Assembly: GCA_964572825.1 (NCBI GenBank)
Contig: CAZNGS010000012.1
Span: 1 to 64,000 of the forward strand
From: CAYVBE01 sp964572825
GTDB taxonomy: Bacteria; Planctomycetota; Brocadiia; SM23-32
Direction of reading: 5' to 3'
Length of the DNA stretch: 64,000 bases
Shown here: positions 8,579-16,992 of the stretch, in pieces
Layout of the letters: the number at the start of each line of letters is the position of its first letter
Numbering within the stretch: position 1 is the stretch's first letter
Program-made: the position numbers and the translations under genes
Notes under the pieces: model-generated
Told to the model about the DNA's origin: nothing
Database searches by the model: none
The model's input: the letters and a program-made list of their open reading frames with translations, nothing else

Positions 8579-10081
8579 TTAACCGGTGAATTTGCCGATC
8601 AACCCCGAGATCAGCCCCCAGATCGGCGCCCGGAAAAGGTAGATCAACACCCCCACCGCCGCCACGACGGCCAGCTTCAACAACCCGGGCAGCATCTTCT
8701 TCAGCTTCTTTTTGCGCCTGTAGGAGCGGCGCGCCCCGTCGAAGCCGCTGACCAGCTCATGCAGTTCCTGCCGGGTGTGAGGCGCGTCCCTGTCCACCAC
8801 CGTCTTGGCGGACACCGCGTAATCGCTCTGGAATTCCGGCGCCAGCTCCCGGAAGGACCCCGCCGGCATGTACGCCCCCCGCTCGCCGGCTCGGCGGGCG
8901 GGCGTGTCCCTGGTGACGTGGCCCTTCTTGATGCGCTGCCTGATTTCGATCAGCGACAGACGCCGCTTCTCCACCCGGCCGCCCACCTGAATCTTCATGT
9001 TCCACAGCCCTTCCTCGGAGCGACGCTCCTGCAGCCCCAGTTCACTCCGGATGTCGCGCGTGCCCAAACATTCGTTGCGGATCAGCTCGCATAATTCCCC
9101 GGCGCTCTGGACGCGCTGATCGGGCTCTTTCGCCATCAGTCGCTGGATCGTCATCGACACCTGCCGGGGTATCCCTTTGCGCACGGCCTCCGGCGGCCGC
9201 AGCGGCTCCTTCATGTGCTTCTGGAACACCTCGAAGGACGTCTCCCCCTCGAACGGCACGGCTCCGGTCACCATGTGGTACCAGGTGGCGCCCAGCGAGT
9301 AGAGGTCACTGCGCTCGTCCGCCCGCTTGGCGTCCGTGGCCTGTTCGGGGGCCATGTAGTAGGGCGTCCCCATCGCCGTGCCCGTGCGGGTCAGCGCCGT
9401 CATCTCGCTGTCCATCTGGCGGGCCAGGCCCAGGTCGGCCAGCTTCGGCACGCCTTCCCGGGTCAGCATGATGTTCTCCGGCTTGATGTCCCGGTGGATC
9501 AGGCCGTTCTCATGGGCGTAGGCCAGGGCCTCCGAGACTCCCAGGACGGTATCACTGGCACGGTCCACGGGCAGAACCCCGCCCTGCTCGATGATGTCGC
9601 CCAGGCTTCGGCCGTCGATGTACTCCATCGCGAAGTAGTAATAGCCCGAATCCTCCCCGATGTCGTAGCCCCGCACCAGGTTCTCGTGCTGGAGTTTTAT
9701 GGAGGCCTGCCCCTCGCGGAAGAATCGCGTCAGCAGTGAGCGTTGATTCGCCAGATGGGGGGCCAGCACCTTGATGGCGGCGCGCCGTTTCTCCGGGCCG
9801 ATGCCCAGGTACACCGCCCCCATGCCTCCCTCACCCAGCTTGCGCACCAGCACGAAATCCCCCAGCCGGTCGACCGTCAGGTCGCCGGCTTCCACCTGGA
9901 GCTTCTCGGCCTCTTCCTGCTGCAGCACATTCTGCAGGACACAGCAGTCCCACAGCGGCATGCTGGAGCCCTGGTCGCGCTTGTTGGCCTGAAACTCCCG
10001 GCATTGCTCGAGCTGCTCGGCGGTCAGCAGCTTGCGGGCCAACAGCAAACGCGCGAACCGCTTCTCCTGCGGCGTCGCCAT
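8579..10081 (-). CDS. Ser/Thr protein kinase with GYF-like domain and C-terminal membrane anchor
   Basis: A 500-aa Hanks-type kinase. Residues 1-70 form a helical N-terminal module (RFARLLLARKLLT). The kinase domain (about 75-350) has the glycine loop GEGGMGAV, Lys104 in AAIK, HRDIKPEN (catalytic Asp198), DLG in place of DFG (Asp216), and MAPE (243-246). Then comes a GYF_2-like stretch (about 375-440), a basic RRKKKLKK segment and one membrane helix near the C-terminus (about 475-495). The kinase therefore faces the cytoplasm from a tail anchor. ATG 10081 is preceded by AAGGAGAGGAG, so it is clearly better than the upstream starts. It has its own promoter at 10211-10239. Confidence 0.9.
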   Translation of the reverse strand: MATPQEKRFARLLLARKLLTAEQLEQCREFQANKRDQGSSMPLWDCCVLQNVLQQEEAEKLQVEAGDLTVDRLGDFVLVRKLGEGGMGAVYLGIGPEKRRAAIKVLAPHLANQRSLLTRFFREGQASIKLQHENLVRGYDIGEDSGYYYFAMEYIDGRSLGDIIEQGGVLPVDRASDTVLGVSEALAYAHENGLIHRDIKPENIMLTREGVPKLADLGLARQMDSEMTALTRTGTAMGTPYYMAPEQATDAKRADERSDLYSLGATWYHMVTGAVPFEGETSFEVFQKHMKEPLRPPEAVRKGIPRQVSMTIQRLMAKEPDQRVQSAGELCELIRNECLGTRDIRSELGLQERRSEEGLWNMKIQVGGRVEKRRLSLIEIRQRIKKGHVTRDTPARRAGERGAYMPAGSFRELAPEFQSDYAVSAKTVVDRDAPHTRQELHELVSGFDGARRSYRRKKKLKKMLPGLLKLAVVAAVGVLIYLFRAPIWGLISGLIGKFTG

Positions 10082-10210
10082 CTGCTCCTCTCCTTGCCGG
10101 CGTCCAGAAAGGACCCCTCGTCGGTCCCCGCATCCGCCGTGCCGCCGCAGACCTCCCGGCCGACAGAGCGACATCGCTCCCACGCCGGCGGCAGCCCGTC
10201 AGCATGCGAT

Positions 10211-10239
10211 AGTGTAGGGCGACGGCCCCGCGGTGTCAA
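10211..10239 (-). promoter_or_regulatory. Sigma-70-like promoter for the Ser/Thr kinase
   Basis: On the minus strand, TTGACA (10239-10234) and TACACT (10216-10211) are spaced by 17 bp. This gives a 5' leader of about 120 nt. Confidence 0.65.
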
Positions 10240-10568
10240 GCAGTGAGAACCGGTGGGGATTCGGGAGTTCAGCCCGAACCGATCCCCTGGAGGACCGCCC
10301 GAACAGCGGCTACGGCTGACCGTGGACTGACCTGGACATCAGTGGAAGGACACGGACGTGCACAAATGTCCGGCGCGCAACCAGCCCCGACCTCGTGTGC
10401 GTACGCCCATCGAGCGAGACGACAAGATGGTGCGACGTACGAGCAGGAGGTTGTTGGCGTTCCGTTTCCGGTGCCGTTTTCCGTGGACGAGGTGCGCCCG
10501 CGCTCTGCCGGCGGTAACCAGAGATCCCCCTTAAGGCCAGCGCCGGTCCAGGGCCCGCGGCACAAAAA
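10240..10568. other. Intergenic stretch between kinase promoter and tRNA-Phe
   Basis: I see no supportable gene. One imperfect hairpin spans 10255-10287 (GGGGAT-TCGGG paired with CCCGA-ATCCCC, with a 4-nt bulge). It could end transcripts from alaS/tRNA or from the plus strand, but it lacks a T-run. A short T-run directly follows the tRNA 3' CCA on the minus strand. Confidence 0.5.
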
Positions 10569-10644
10569 TGGTGGGTGGGGCCGGAATTGAACCGGCGACA
10601 CCGTGATTTTCAGTCACGTGCTCTACCGACTGAGCTACCCACCC
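10569..10644 (-). tRNA. tRNA-Phe (anticodon GAA)
   Basis: Read on the minus strand, the 76-nt gene has a perfect 7-bp acceptor stem GGGTGGG/CCCACCC, T8-A9, a D arm with GCTCAG, an anticodon stem CGTGA/TCACG around a CTGAAAA loop (anticodon GAA), a variable loop, and a T stem GCCGG/CCGGC with a TTCAATT loop. CCA is encoded at the 3' end (10571-10569). It lies just downstream of alaS in the same direction. Confidence 0.97.
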
Positions 10645-10659
10645 ACCGCACGACGTGCG

Positions 10660-10688
10660 ATTCTACGCCGCCGGGCGCGCAGTGTCAA
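10660..10688 (-). promoter_or_regulatory. Strong promoter for tRNA-Phe, overlapping the alaS stop
   Basis: On the minus strand, TTGACA (10688-10683) and TAGAAT (10665-10660) are spaced by 17 bp and end 15 nt before the tRNA 5' end. The -35 hexamer contains the alaS stop codon (10687-10685). Confidence 0.75.
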
Positions 10689-13342
10689 GTCTCCGAGGTC
10701 TCAGCGATTTGTTCCCGGACCAGGCTGCGGGCCGTCTCGAAGGCCTGCTCCAATTTGCCCCCCTCGCTGCCTCCGGCCTGGGCCAGGTCGTCGCGCCCGC
10801 CCCCGCCTCCGCCGACCACGTCCGCGGCCCGGCGGGCAATCCGGCGGGCGCTGAAACCGCGCTCAACCAGGTCCTGCGAGACACCCACGACCAGGGCGAC
10901 CTTGTCTCCCTCGGTAGAGGCCAGGACGCAGATGGTGCCCTCGTTCTCCCGGAGGACGTCGGCGGCGCTGCGCAGCTCGGCCTGCCCGCCGGGGACTTCC
11001 GCGAGGACCGCCTGGATGTCTCCTATCTTCTCGGCGCGGTCCAGGAGACTGCCGGAGGCCATGGTGCGCGCGGCCCGTTCCTTCTGCTTCTGGAGCTGTT
11101 TCTCCAGGGAGCCGATGCGGTCGAGCATCTCCTCGGCGCGGCGCAGCAGATCCTGCTCCGGGCTCCCGAGGGTTTTGCACAATTCGGATATCTGCTCCTC
11201 GCGCTCGCGGAGGCGCTCCAGGGCGCCGAACCCGGTGACGGCCTCGATGCGGCGCACCCCGCCGGCGACGCTGCTCTCCCGCGTGATGCGGAACATCCCC
11301 ACCTGGCCGGTGCGTTCGCAGTGCGTGCCCCCGCACAGCTCGCGGCTGTAGTCGCCGATGCTGAGCACCCGCACGATGTCGCCGTACTTCTCGCCGAACA
11401 GGGCGATGGCGCCCGCCTCCCGGGCCTCGCTGCGGCTCATCCTGGCGCTGACCACAGGATCGTCCTCCAGGATCTTCTCGTTGACCAGGTCTTCCACCTT
11501 GCGCAGGTTTTCCTCCCCCAGCTCTGTGGGGTGGGAGAAGTCGAACCGCAGCCGCTCCGGCGAGACGTGGGAACCGCTCTGCCTGGCGTGCTCGCCCACC
11601 ACCTGGCGCAGGGCGTAGTGCAGCAGGTGCGTGGCGGTGTGGTTCCGGGCCGTCGCCATGCGGCGTTCCTTTTCCACGCGGCAGAGCACGCTCTGGCCCG
11701 GCGCAAGGTTGCCGCTCCTCATCGTGCCGACGTGCAGGAAGAAGCCCTTCTCACGGCGGACGGTCTCGAACTGGAAGACCCCGTCCTCAGCCTCCGGTTC
11801 GATCCACCCGCGGTCGCCCACCTGGCCTCCGGCCTCGCCGTAAGCGGGCGTGCGGTCCAGCACCACGGCCGCCGTCTGGCCGGGCTCGAGCGCCTCCACC
11901 AGCTCGTCCTCGCGGATGATGCCCACCACGCGGGCGGTGCTCTCCAGGGTGTGATAACCGGTGAACTCGGTGGGCTCGTGACGGCCCTGGAGGCGGGAGA
12001 GTGGACCGCTGACGAAGACGGACTTTTCGAACTCGGAGGAACTCTTGGAGAGCGATTGATGCGCCTCCAGCTCCTGCAGGAACCCCTGCATGTCCACCTG
12101 CATGCCCTCTTTGTGCAGGATGGACTCGGTCATCTCCACGGGGAAGCCGTATGTCTGGTAGAGGTCAAAGACCTCCTTGCCGCGCAGGACGGTCGAGCGC
12201 TGGCGTTTCAGGTTGGCGATATGCTGGTCGAGCACGGCCGTGCCGCGCCGGACGGTCCGCTGGAAGGCCTCCTCCTCCTGCCCGATGATGGTTTCCAGGT
12301 GCGACCGGCTCTCCTCCAGTTCGGGGTAAGGATCGCTGTGCACCCGGATGATGGGATCGATCAGGCGGGTCAGGAAAGGCTCGTCCACCCCCAGCAGGAA
12401 GGCGTCACGCACGGCGCGGCGCAGCAGGCGGCGCACCACGTAGCCGCGCTCCTCGTTGCTGGGGATGACGCCGTCGGCGATGCAGAACACCACCGCGCGG
12501 GCGTGATCGGCGATACGGTAGAGGTGCCGCGTGTGGGGCGCGTCCGGCTGGGGCTCCACGCCGCAGATGTCCGCCACCGTCCGGACGATCGGCTGGAAGA
12601 TGTCGATCTCGAAGTTGCTCTTCACGCCCTGCAGCACGCGGGCCATGCGCTCCAGTCCCATGCCGGTGTCGATGTTGCGCATGGGCAGCGGGTCGAGCGT
12701 GCCGTCTTCCTGGCGGTCGTACTGCTGGAAGACCAGGTTCCAGACCTCCACGTAACGGCCGCAGTCGCAGGAGGGGTCGCAGGAGGGCTCTCCGCAGCCG
12801 CCGCCGATGTCCACGTATATCTCGCTGCAGGGGCCGCAGGGCCCGTTGGGGCCCTGGGTCCGGGCGTGGGGGGGCCAGAAGTTCTCCCCTTCACCGAACC
12901 GGAATATCTTCTCCTCCGGCAGGTCGGCCACGTCCTTCCAGATTTGCTCGGCCTCCTCGTCTCCTTCGAAGATGCTGACCACCATATCCCCGGCCGGGAT
13001 GTCCATCTGCTGGAGCATGAACTCCCAGGCCCAGCGGATGGCCTCCTCTTTGAAGTAGTCGCCGAAGGAGAAATTGCCGAGCATCTCGAAGAAGGTATGA
13101 TGAGAAGCCGTCTCCCCTACGCGTTCGATGTCGCCCGTGCGCAGGCACTTCTGGCAGGTGGCGGCGCGCTTGAGCGAATTGTCCCCGTGGCCGTAAAACT
13201 CGTCCTTGAACTGGTTCATCCCGGCGCCCGTGAACAACAGGGTGGGGTCCTGGCGGGGCACCAGGGAGTCCGGCGGCGCGATGCGGTGGTCGCGCTCGCG
13301 GAAGAAGTCCAGGAATCTCTTGCGAATCTCGTCGGTTTTCAT
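10685..13342 (-). CDS. alaS: Alanine--tRNA ligase
   Basis: An 885-aa class II synthetase that charges tRNA-Ala, of normal bacterial length (about 875). The N-terminal catalytic core begins MKTDEIRKRFLDFF and includes the LLFTGAGMNQFK and FFEMLGNFSFGDYFK motifs. The editing domain has the zinc-binding HTATH motif and the C-x-GGTHC motif in ELCGGTHCERTG. The C-terminal C-Ala domain ends the protein. Start ATG 13342 matches the family N-terminus; the frame extends 63 codons upstream but that part is unlike AlaS. A promoter lies at 13437-13465. A tRNA gene follows directly. Confidence 0.98.
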   Translation of the reverse strand: MKTDEIRKRFLDFFRERDHRIAPPDSLVPRQDPTLLFTGAGMNQFKDEFYGHGDNSLKRAATCQKCLRTGDIERVGETASHHTFFEMLGNFSFGDYFKEEAIRWAWEFMLQQMDIPAGDMVVSIFEGDEEAEQIWKDVADLPEEKIFRFGEGENFWPPHARTQGPNGPCGPCSEIYVDIGGGCGEPSCDPSCDCGRYVEVWNLVFQQYDRQEDGTLDPLPMRNIDTGMGLERMARVLQGVKSNFEIDIFQPIVRTVADICGVEPQPDAPHTRHLYRIADHARAVVFCIADGVIPSNEERGYVVRRLLRRAVRDAFLLGVDEPFLTRLIDPIIRVHSDPYPELEESRSHLETIIGQEEEAFQRTVRRGTAVLDQHIANLKRQRSTVLRGKEVFDLYQTYGFPVEMTESILHKEGMQVDMQGFLQELEAHQSLSKSSSEFEKSVFVSGPLSRLQGRHEPTEFTGYHTLESTARVVGIIREDELVEALEPGQTAAVVLDRTPAYGEAGGQVGDRGWIEPEAEDGVFQFETVRREKGFFLHVGTMRSGNLAPGQSVLCRVEKERRMATARNHTATHLLHYALRQVVGEHARQSGSHVSPERLRFDFSHPTELGEENLRKVEDLVNEKILEDDPVVSARMSRSEAREAGAIALFGEKYGDIVRVLSIGDYSRELCGGTHCERTGQVGMFRITRESSVAGGVRRIEAVTGFGALERLREREEQISELCKTLGSPEQDLLRRAEEMLDRIGSLEKQLQKQKERAARTMASGSLLDRAEKIGDIQAVLAEVPGGQAELRSAADVLRENEGTICVLASTEGDKVALVVGVSQDLVERGFSARRIARRAADVVGGGGGGRDDLAQAGGSEGGKLEQAFETARSLVREQIAETSET

Positions 13343-13436
13343 GCTCGATGCCAGTGAATCCAGGGGAGACAGGCGGTCCGGAAACGCGGGCGAGCCGGTA
13401 CGCCGCAGAACGACGCGGCACCCGCCGGAGATCAAT

Positions 13437-13465
13437 AGCTTAGCAGTTGGCCTACGGGCCGTCAA
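13437..13465 (-). promoter_or_regulatory. Promoter for alaS
   Basis: On the minus strand, TTGACG (13465-13460) and TAAGCT (13442-13437) are spaced by 17 bp, about 95 nt before the alaS ATG. Confidence 0.5.
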
Positions 13466-13509
13466 GCCCTGACACTCGTAGCTCACAGGCGGATATTTTG
13501 CGTTTTTGC

Positions 13510-13549
13510 TTGACGGTGAATGCCGATTCATATTATGAATGCGTATTCA
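13510..13549 (+). promoter_or_regulatory. Efflux-operon promoter with two tandem TetR operator palindromes
   Basis: TTGACG (13510-13515) is a -35-like hexamer, and AT-rich candidates for the -10 lie at 13531-13539. Two 14-bp palindromes sit here: TGAATGCCGATTCA (13517-13530) and TGAATGCGTATTCA (13536-13549). Each has perfect TGAAT/ATTCA arms around 4 bp, and their centres are 19 bp apart. They cover the spacer, the -10 and the likely start site. TetR-family regulators bind palindromes of this kind, and the regulator is the first gene downstream. Autorepression is therefore the natural reading. Confidence 0.7.
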
Positions 13550-13576
13550 CGCATACGACGACGGGGTGGACGAGGG

Positions 13577-14200
13577 ATGGCGTCTGAGACCAGAAAGCAG
13601 CGGGAGAGGGAGCAGCACCGGCGCCTCATCCTGGGGGCCGCCGAGGAGGTATTCGCCCGGAAGGGCTTCCACGGCACCACGGTGCAGGAGATAGCGGACC
13701 GGGCCGAGTTTTCGGTAGGTTACCTCTACACGTTGTTTGCGGGGAAGCAGGATCTGTACGTGCGGCTGGTCGAGATGCGCGTGCGCCAGTTCCTGGCCGA
13801 GCTGCGGGAGCGGCTCGCCGGGCAGGAGGAAGTGCTGGACAAGGTACGGGTATGCATTGAGGCGAAGTTCGATTTCTTCGACCGGGACCGGCAGTTCTTC
13901 CATATTTTCACTCACATGGCGGCGAACGGACGCGCGCGAGGGCCGATGTTCATCCCCGAGAGCTGCCAGGAGATGTACCGCGAGTATCTGGACGAGATAA
14001 GGGAGGTGTTCGCCGAGGGGGTGCGCCGCGGGGTGTTCGTGGATGTCGAGCCGATGGCCATGGCCCTGTGCATGGAGGGGATGACGCGAGCCGTTCTGGC
14101 CTACAGGATCTTCGGCGGCGAAGAGGCAATCGGGGCGGGCCCCGAGCTGGTGGAACAGGTGTTTCTGAAGGGAGTTCTGGTGGAGGGCATCGACCGATGA
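13577..14200 (+). CDS. TetR/AcrR-family transcriptional regulator
   Basis: A 207-aa repressor. The N-terminal helix-turn-helix (about residues 12-58) reads ILGAAEEVFARKGFHGTTVQEIADRA then VGYLYTLFAGKQDLY, a canonical TetR domain. The C-terminal helical ligand/dimer domain fills the rest. ATG 13577 follows GGACGAGGG; an upstream ATG lies inside the operator region. Its stop overlaps the start of the next gene (ATGA at 14197-14200), so translation is coupled to the efflux genes. The tandem palindromes at 13517-13549 are its probable binding sites. The inducer is unknown, probably a substrate of the pump. Confidence 0.92.
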   Translation: MASETRKQREREQHRRLILGAAEEVFARKGFHGTTVQEIADRAEFSVGYLYTLFAGKQDLYVRLVEMRVRQFLAELRERLAGQEEVLDKVRVCIEAKFDFFDRDRQFFHIFTHMAANGRARGPMFIPESCQEMYREYLDEIREVFAEGVRRGVFVDVEPMAMALCMEGMTRAVLAYRIFGGEEAIGAGPELVEQVFLKGVLVEGIDR

Positions 14201-15684
14201 GGATGCTGAAACGCAGGCGCGTGGCGGCAATGCTGGTGCTGACGGCCCTGATGGTGGGTGGTTGCTTCCGGCCGAGGGAGGAGGTCTACTCCGAGCTGCG
14301 CCAAAGCCGGCTGCAGGCCTACACTCGCTGGCAGCGCGGCCGCGAGGAGAACCGGGCTCTGCCCCGGCTCCAGGGGGAGTTGAGTATCAGCGACGCGGTC
14401 AGGGCGGGGCTGGCCTACAACAAGGACCTGTGGCTCGCCGTGGAGGAGAAAGCCCGGGCCGAGGGGCAGTACGTCGAGGCGCGCGGCGAGGCCCTGCCGG
14501 TGGTGGACCTGAGCGCCGGCTATACGCGGCTGGACCAGATCATGACCATCGACCTGGGCGCCACCTCCTTCCAGGTGGGCGACAAGAACAACTGGTTCTA
14601 CCGGGTGGACGTGGTGCAGCCGCTGTTCAGGGGGGGAGCCATCCCCGCGGCGATACGGGGGGCCCAGCTCTTCCGGTACATCAGCGGTGAGAAGGTCCGG
14701 CAGGCCGTCCAGGAGACGACGCTGGCCGTCGCCCGGGCCTACTACGACGTGCTGCTGGCCCAGCACCTCTACCACGTACAGGACCAGGCGCTCAAATACG
14801 CCGAGGCGAACCTGCGGGACGTGGCCGCCCGGGAGGAGCAGGGCGTGGCCATCCGCTACGATCGCCTCCGGGCGGAGCTGGAGGTCGCCACGGTGAAGGC
14901 GGACCTGCTGAGACGGCGAAACGAGCTGAACCGGGCCCGGACGGCCTTCTTCCGGGCGATGGGCGTCTCCCAGAAAAGCGAGGTGGAACTGACCGATGAG
15001 TTGACTTACGTGCCCCAGCACCCCGGCTACGAGGAGGCCGTCCGGACGGCCTTCCTGAACCGCCCGGAACTCTACCGGGCCGAGCTCGACCTGAGGTTCC
15101 AGGAGGAGAAACGCCGGGGGCTCATGGCGGATTACTGGCCCGACCTTGAGGCGTGGGGCTGGCACACCTGGGCCAAGCCCGACCCCCACGAGGCCTCCAA
15201 CATCGAATGGGACCAGCAGTGGCAGGTGGGCCTGCGGCTGGTGTGGAACCTGTTCGACGGCTTCCAGAAGCGCGGCCGGCTCGCGCAGCAGAAGGCCATT
15301 GTTCGTCAGAGCGCCGTTGGCCTGGCGGACACCGAGCAGGCCATCCTCCAGGAGGTGAACAACGCCCTCTACGACGTCGAGGACGCGGAGGAGCTCGTGC
15401 AATCCCAGCAGCTCAACCTGGAGCGGGCCAACGAGGCCCTCCGGCTGGTGACCGTGGGGGCGCGGGAAGGGGTGAACACGGAGCTGGAGGTTCTGGACGC
15501 GCGGGCCGCCCTCACCGCAGCGCACGGCAACTACTACGAGGCGTTGCACGCTCACGCCATGGCGTGCCTCACGTATCGCAGTGCGCTGGGACTGCTGGCG
15601 CCGGGGCCGGGCGTGGGCCGGGTGCCCGAGGAGCCCCCCCGAACGGGGCCCTCCCACGAGACCGGGGAGGCCGGGGGCGGTTGA
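14197..15684 (+). CDS. TolC-family outer membrane efflux lipoprotein
   Basis: A 495-aa outer membrane channel of a tripartite pump. The signal peptide ends in the lipobox VGGC (Cys near residue 23), so it is probably a lipoprotein like OprM. Two repeats of long coiled-coil helices are visible: one with QAVQETTLAVARAYYDVLLAQ, the other with AILQEVNNALYDVEDAEELVQ. This is the duplicated OEP fold. The start overlaps the tetR stop by 4 nt. The gene order regulator-channel-adaptor-pump is that of a single operon. Confidence 0.92.
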   Translation: MRMLKRRRVAAMLVLTALMVGGCFRPREEVYSELRQSRLQAYTRWQRGREENRALPRLQGELSISDAVRAGLAYNKDLWLAVEEKARAEGQYVEARGEALPVVDLSAGYTRLDQIMTIDLGATSFQVGDKNNWFYRVDVVQPLFRGGAIPAAIRGAQLFRYISGEKVRQAVQETTLAVARAYYDVLLAQHLYHVQDQALKYAEANLRDVAAREEQGVAIRYDRLRAELEVATVKADLLRRRNELNRARTAFFRAMGVSQKSEVELTDELTYVPQHPGYEEAVRTAFLNRPELYRAELDLRFQEEKRRGLMADYWPDLEAWGWHTWAKPDPHEASNIEWDQQWQVGLRLVWNLFDGFQKRGRLAQQKAIVRQSAVGLADTEQAILQEVNNALYDVEDAEELVQSQQLNLERANEALRLVTVGAREGVNTELEVLDARAALTAAHGNYYEALHAHAMACLTYRSALGLLAPGPGVGRVPEEPPRTGPSHETGEAGGG

Positions 15685-15735
15685 TCTCCGGCCCGGTGGG
15701 GGACCCGATCAGATTCGACGATCAGGAGCAGATTC

Positions 15736-16992
15736 ATGGCACGATGGTTCAAGAGGTCGCTGGCCTTGCTGGTGGTTCTGCTGGGCCTGTCGGGGGCGGT
15801 GCTGCTGGTCCTCTACCGCATGGGCGTGCCGCCTGAGACGGCCACCAGCCTGGGCAAGATCCACGCCCGTGAGGGCTTCCCTGTCGAACTGACCAGTCCT
15901 CGCCGCATGGACTTCACGGACTACCTGGTCTGCGACGGCAGCGTGGTGGCCGACGTGCGGGCCGTCCTCCGCGCCAAGGTGGAGGAAGTGGTGGAGCGGG
16001 TGCATGCGCGCGTGGGGGAACCGGTGAAGAAGGGCCAGTTGGTGGTGGAGTTCCGCAGGACGGACCTGGAGGCCCAGATTCAGGCGGCGGAGGCGGCGCA
16101 CCAGGAAGCCGTCAACAACTACGAGAGATACAAGAAGCTGCTCCAGAAGGAAGTCATCTCGGTGGACAGGCTGGAGCAGGCACGCACAGCCCTGGAGAGC
16201 GCCGCGGCGGCGCTGCGCCGGGCCAGGTCCCGCCTGGCCTTTGCCGAGGTCCGCTCTCCCATCGACGGCTACGTGGAAGCCCGCATGGTGGAACCCGGCG
16301 AGTTCAAAGGCGTGGGCAAGGAACTGCTGACCATCGTGGACCTCTGCACCGTCGAGGTGCGCGCCCTGGTGCCGGAACAGGAGGTGTCCGAGCTGGCGGT
16401 GGGGCAGAAAGGGGAATTCCAGCTCGAGTCCGGCCCGACGTGGTACGAGGGCGAGGTCACGCGGATCGCCCCCTCCACCCGGGACCCGAACCGGTTCTTC
16501 GACGTCTACCTGAAGGCCGAGAACTGCCGGGACGGAGGCAAGTGGTTGATGCGCCCGGGGATGTTTGCCGAGGTGCGGTTCGTCCGCTCGCGCCAGGAGG
16601 ATGCGCTGGCCATTCCGGAGACCGCCGTGGTTTACCGGGGCACCGCGCGGTGCGTTTTCGTCGCCGCGCCCGGCAAGACGACGATCGAAGTGCAGCCCCA
16701 GCCGGCGAATCCCGGTGCGACAAGAGGTGCCGGGCTTGCGGCCCAGCTTCGGCGCGGTCTCCAGCAGGTCAGGATCAAGCTGGGCCTGGAGGAACCCCCG
16801 CCCATTCAGGAAAAGGAAGTGGAGATTCTGAAGGCCCGGCGCATCGAAGTGCAGACGGGGTTGCGCAACGGCCAGTTCCTGCAACTGAAGGGCGGAGCAC
16901 TCGATGAAGAGGCCCGCGTGGTTCTGGCTCCCCAGGAGGCGCTGGAGGACGGGGCGCACATCAGGCCCGTGGGGGGAGGGCGGCAGAAGTGA
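15736..16992 (+). CDS. RND efflux periplasmic adaptor (membrane fusion protein)
   Basis: A 418-aa HlyD/AcrA-type adaptor linking pump and channel. It has an N-terminal membrane anchor (about residues 8-28), then a lipoyl half (VVADVRAVLRAKVEEVVERV), a helical hairpin (about 110-165) with AHQEAVNNYERYKKLLQKEVIS, and the second lipoyl half plus beta-barrel (RSPIDGYVEARMVEPGEF). The C-terminal part is longer than in AcrA. The stop overlaps the pump start (GTGA). Confidence 0.93.
   Translation: MARWFKRSLALLVVLLGLSGAVLLVLYRMGVPPETATSLGKIHAREGFPVELTSPRRMDFTDYLVCDGSVVADVRAVLRAKVEEVVERVHARVGEPVKKGQLVVEFRRTDLEAQIQAAEAAHQEAVNNYERYKKLLQKEVISVDRLEQARTALESAAAALRRARSRLAFAEVRSPIDGYVEARMVEPGEFKGVGKELLTIVDLCTVEVRALVPEQEVSELAVGQKGEFQLESGPTWYEGEVTRIAPSTRDPNRFFDVYLKAENCRDGGKWLMRPGMFAEVRFVRSRQEDALAIPETAVVYRGTARCVFVAAPGKTTIEVQPQPANPGATRGAGLAAQLRRGLQQVRIKLGLEEPPPIQEKEVEILKARRIEVQTGLRNGQFLQLKGGALDEEARVVLAPQEALEDGAHIRPVGGGRQK

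Noticed and set aside
10243..10590. A 115-codon frame beside tRNA-Phe
   Set aside because: It runs into the tRNA gene, has no ribosome site and no recognisable motif.
10655..13357. Plus-strand open frame of 900 codons across alaS
   Set aside because: It is the antisense shadow of alaS, whose domains and promoter are clear.
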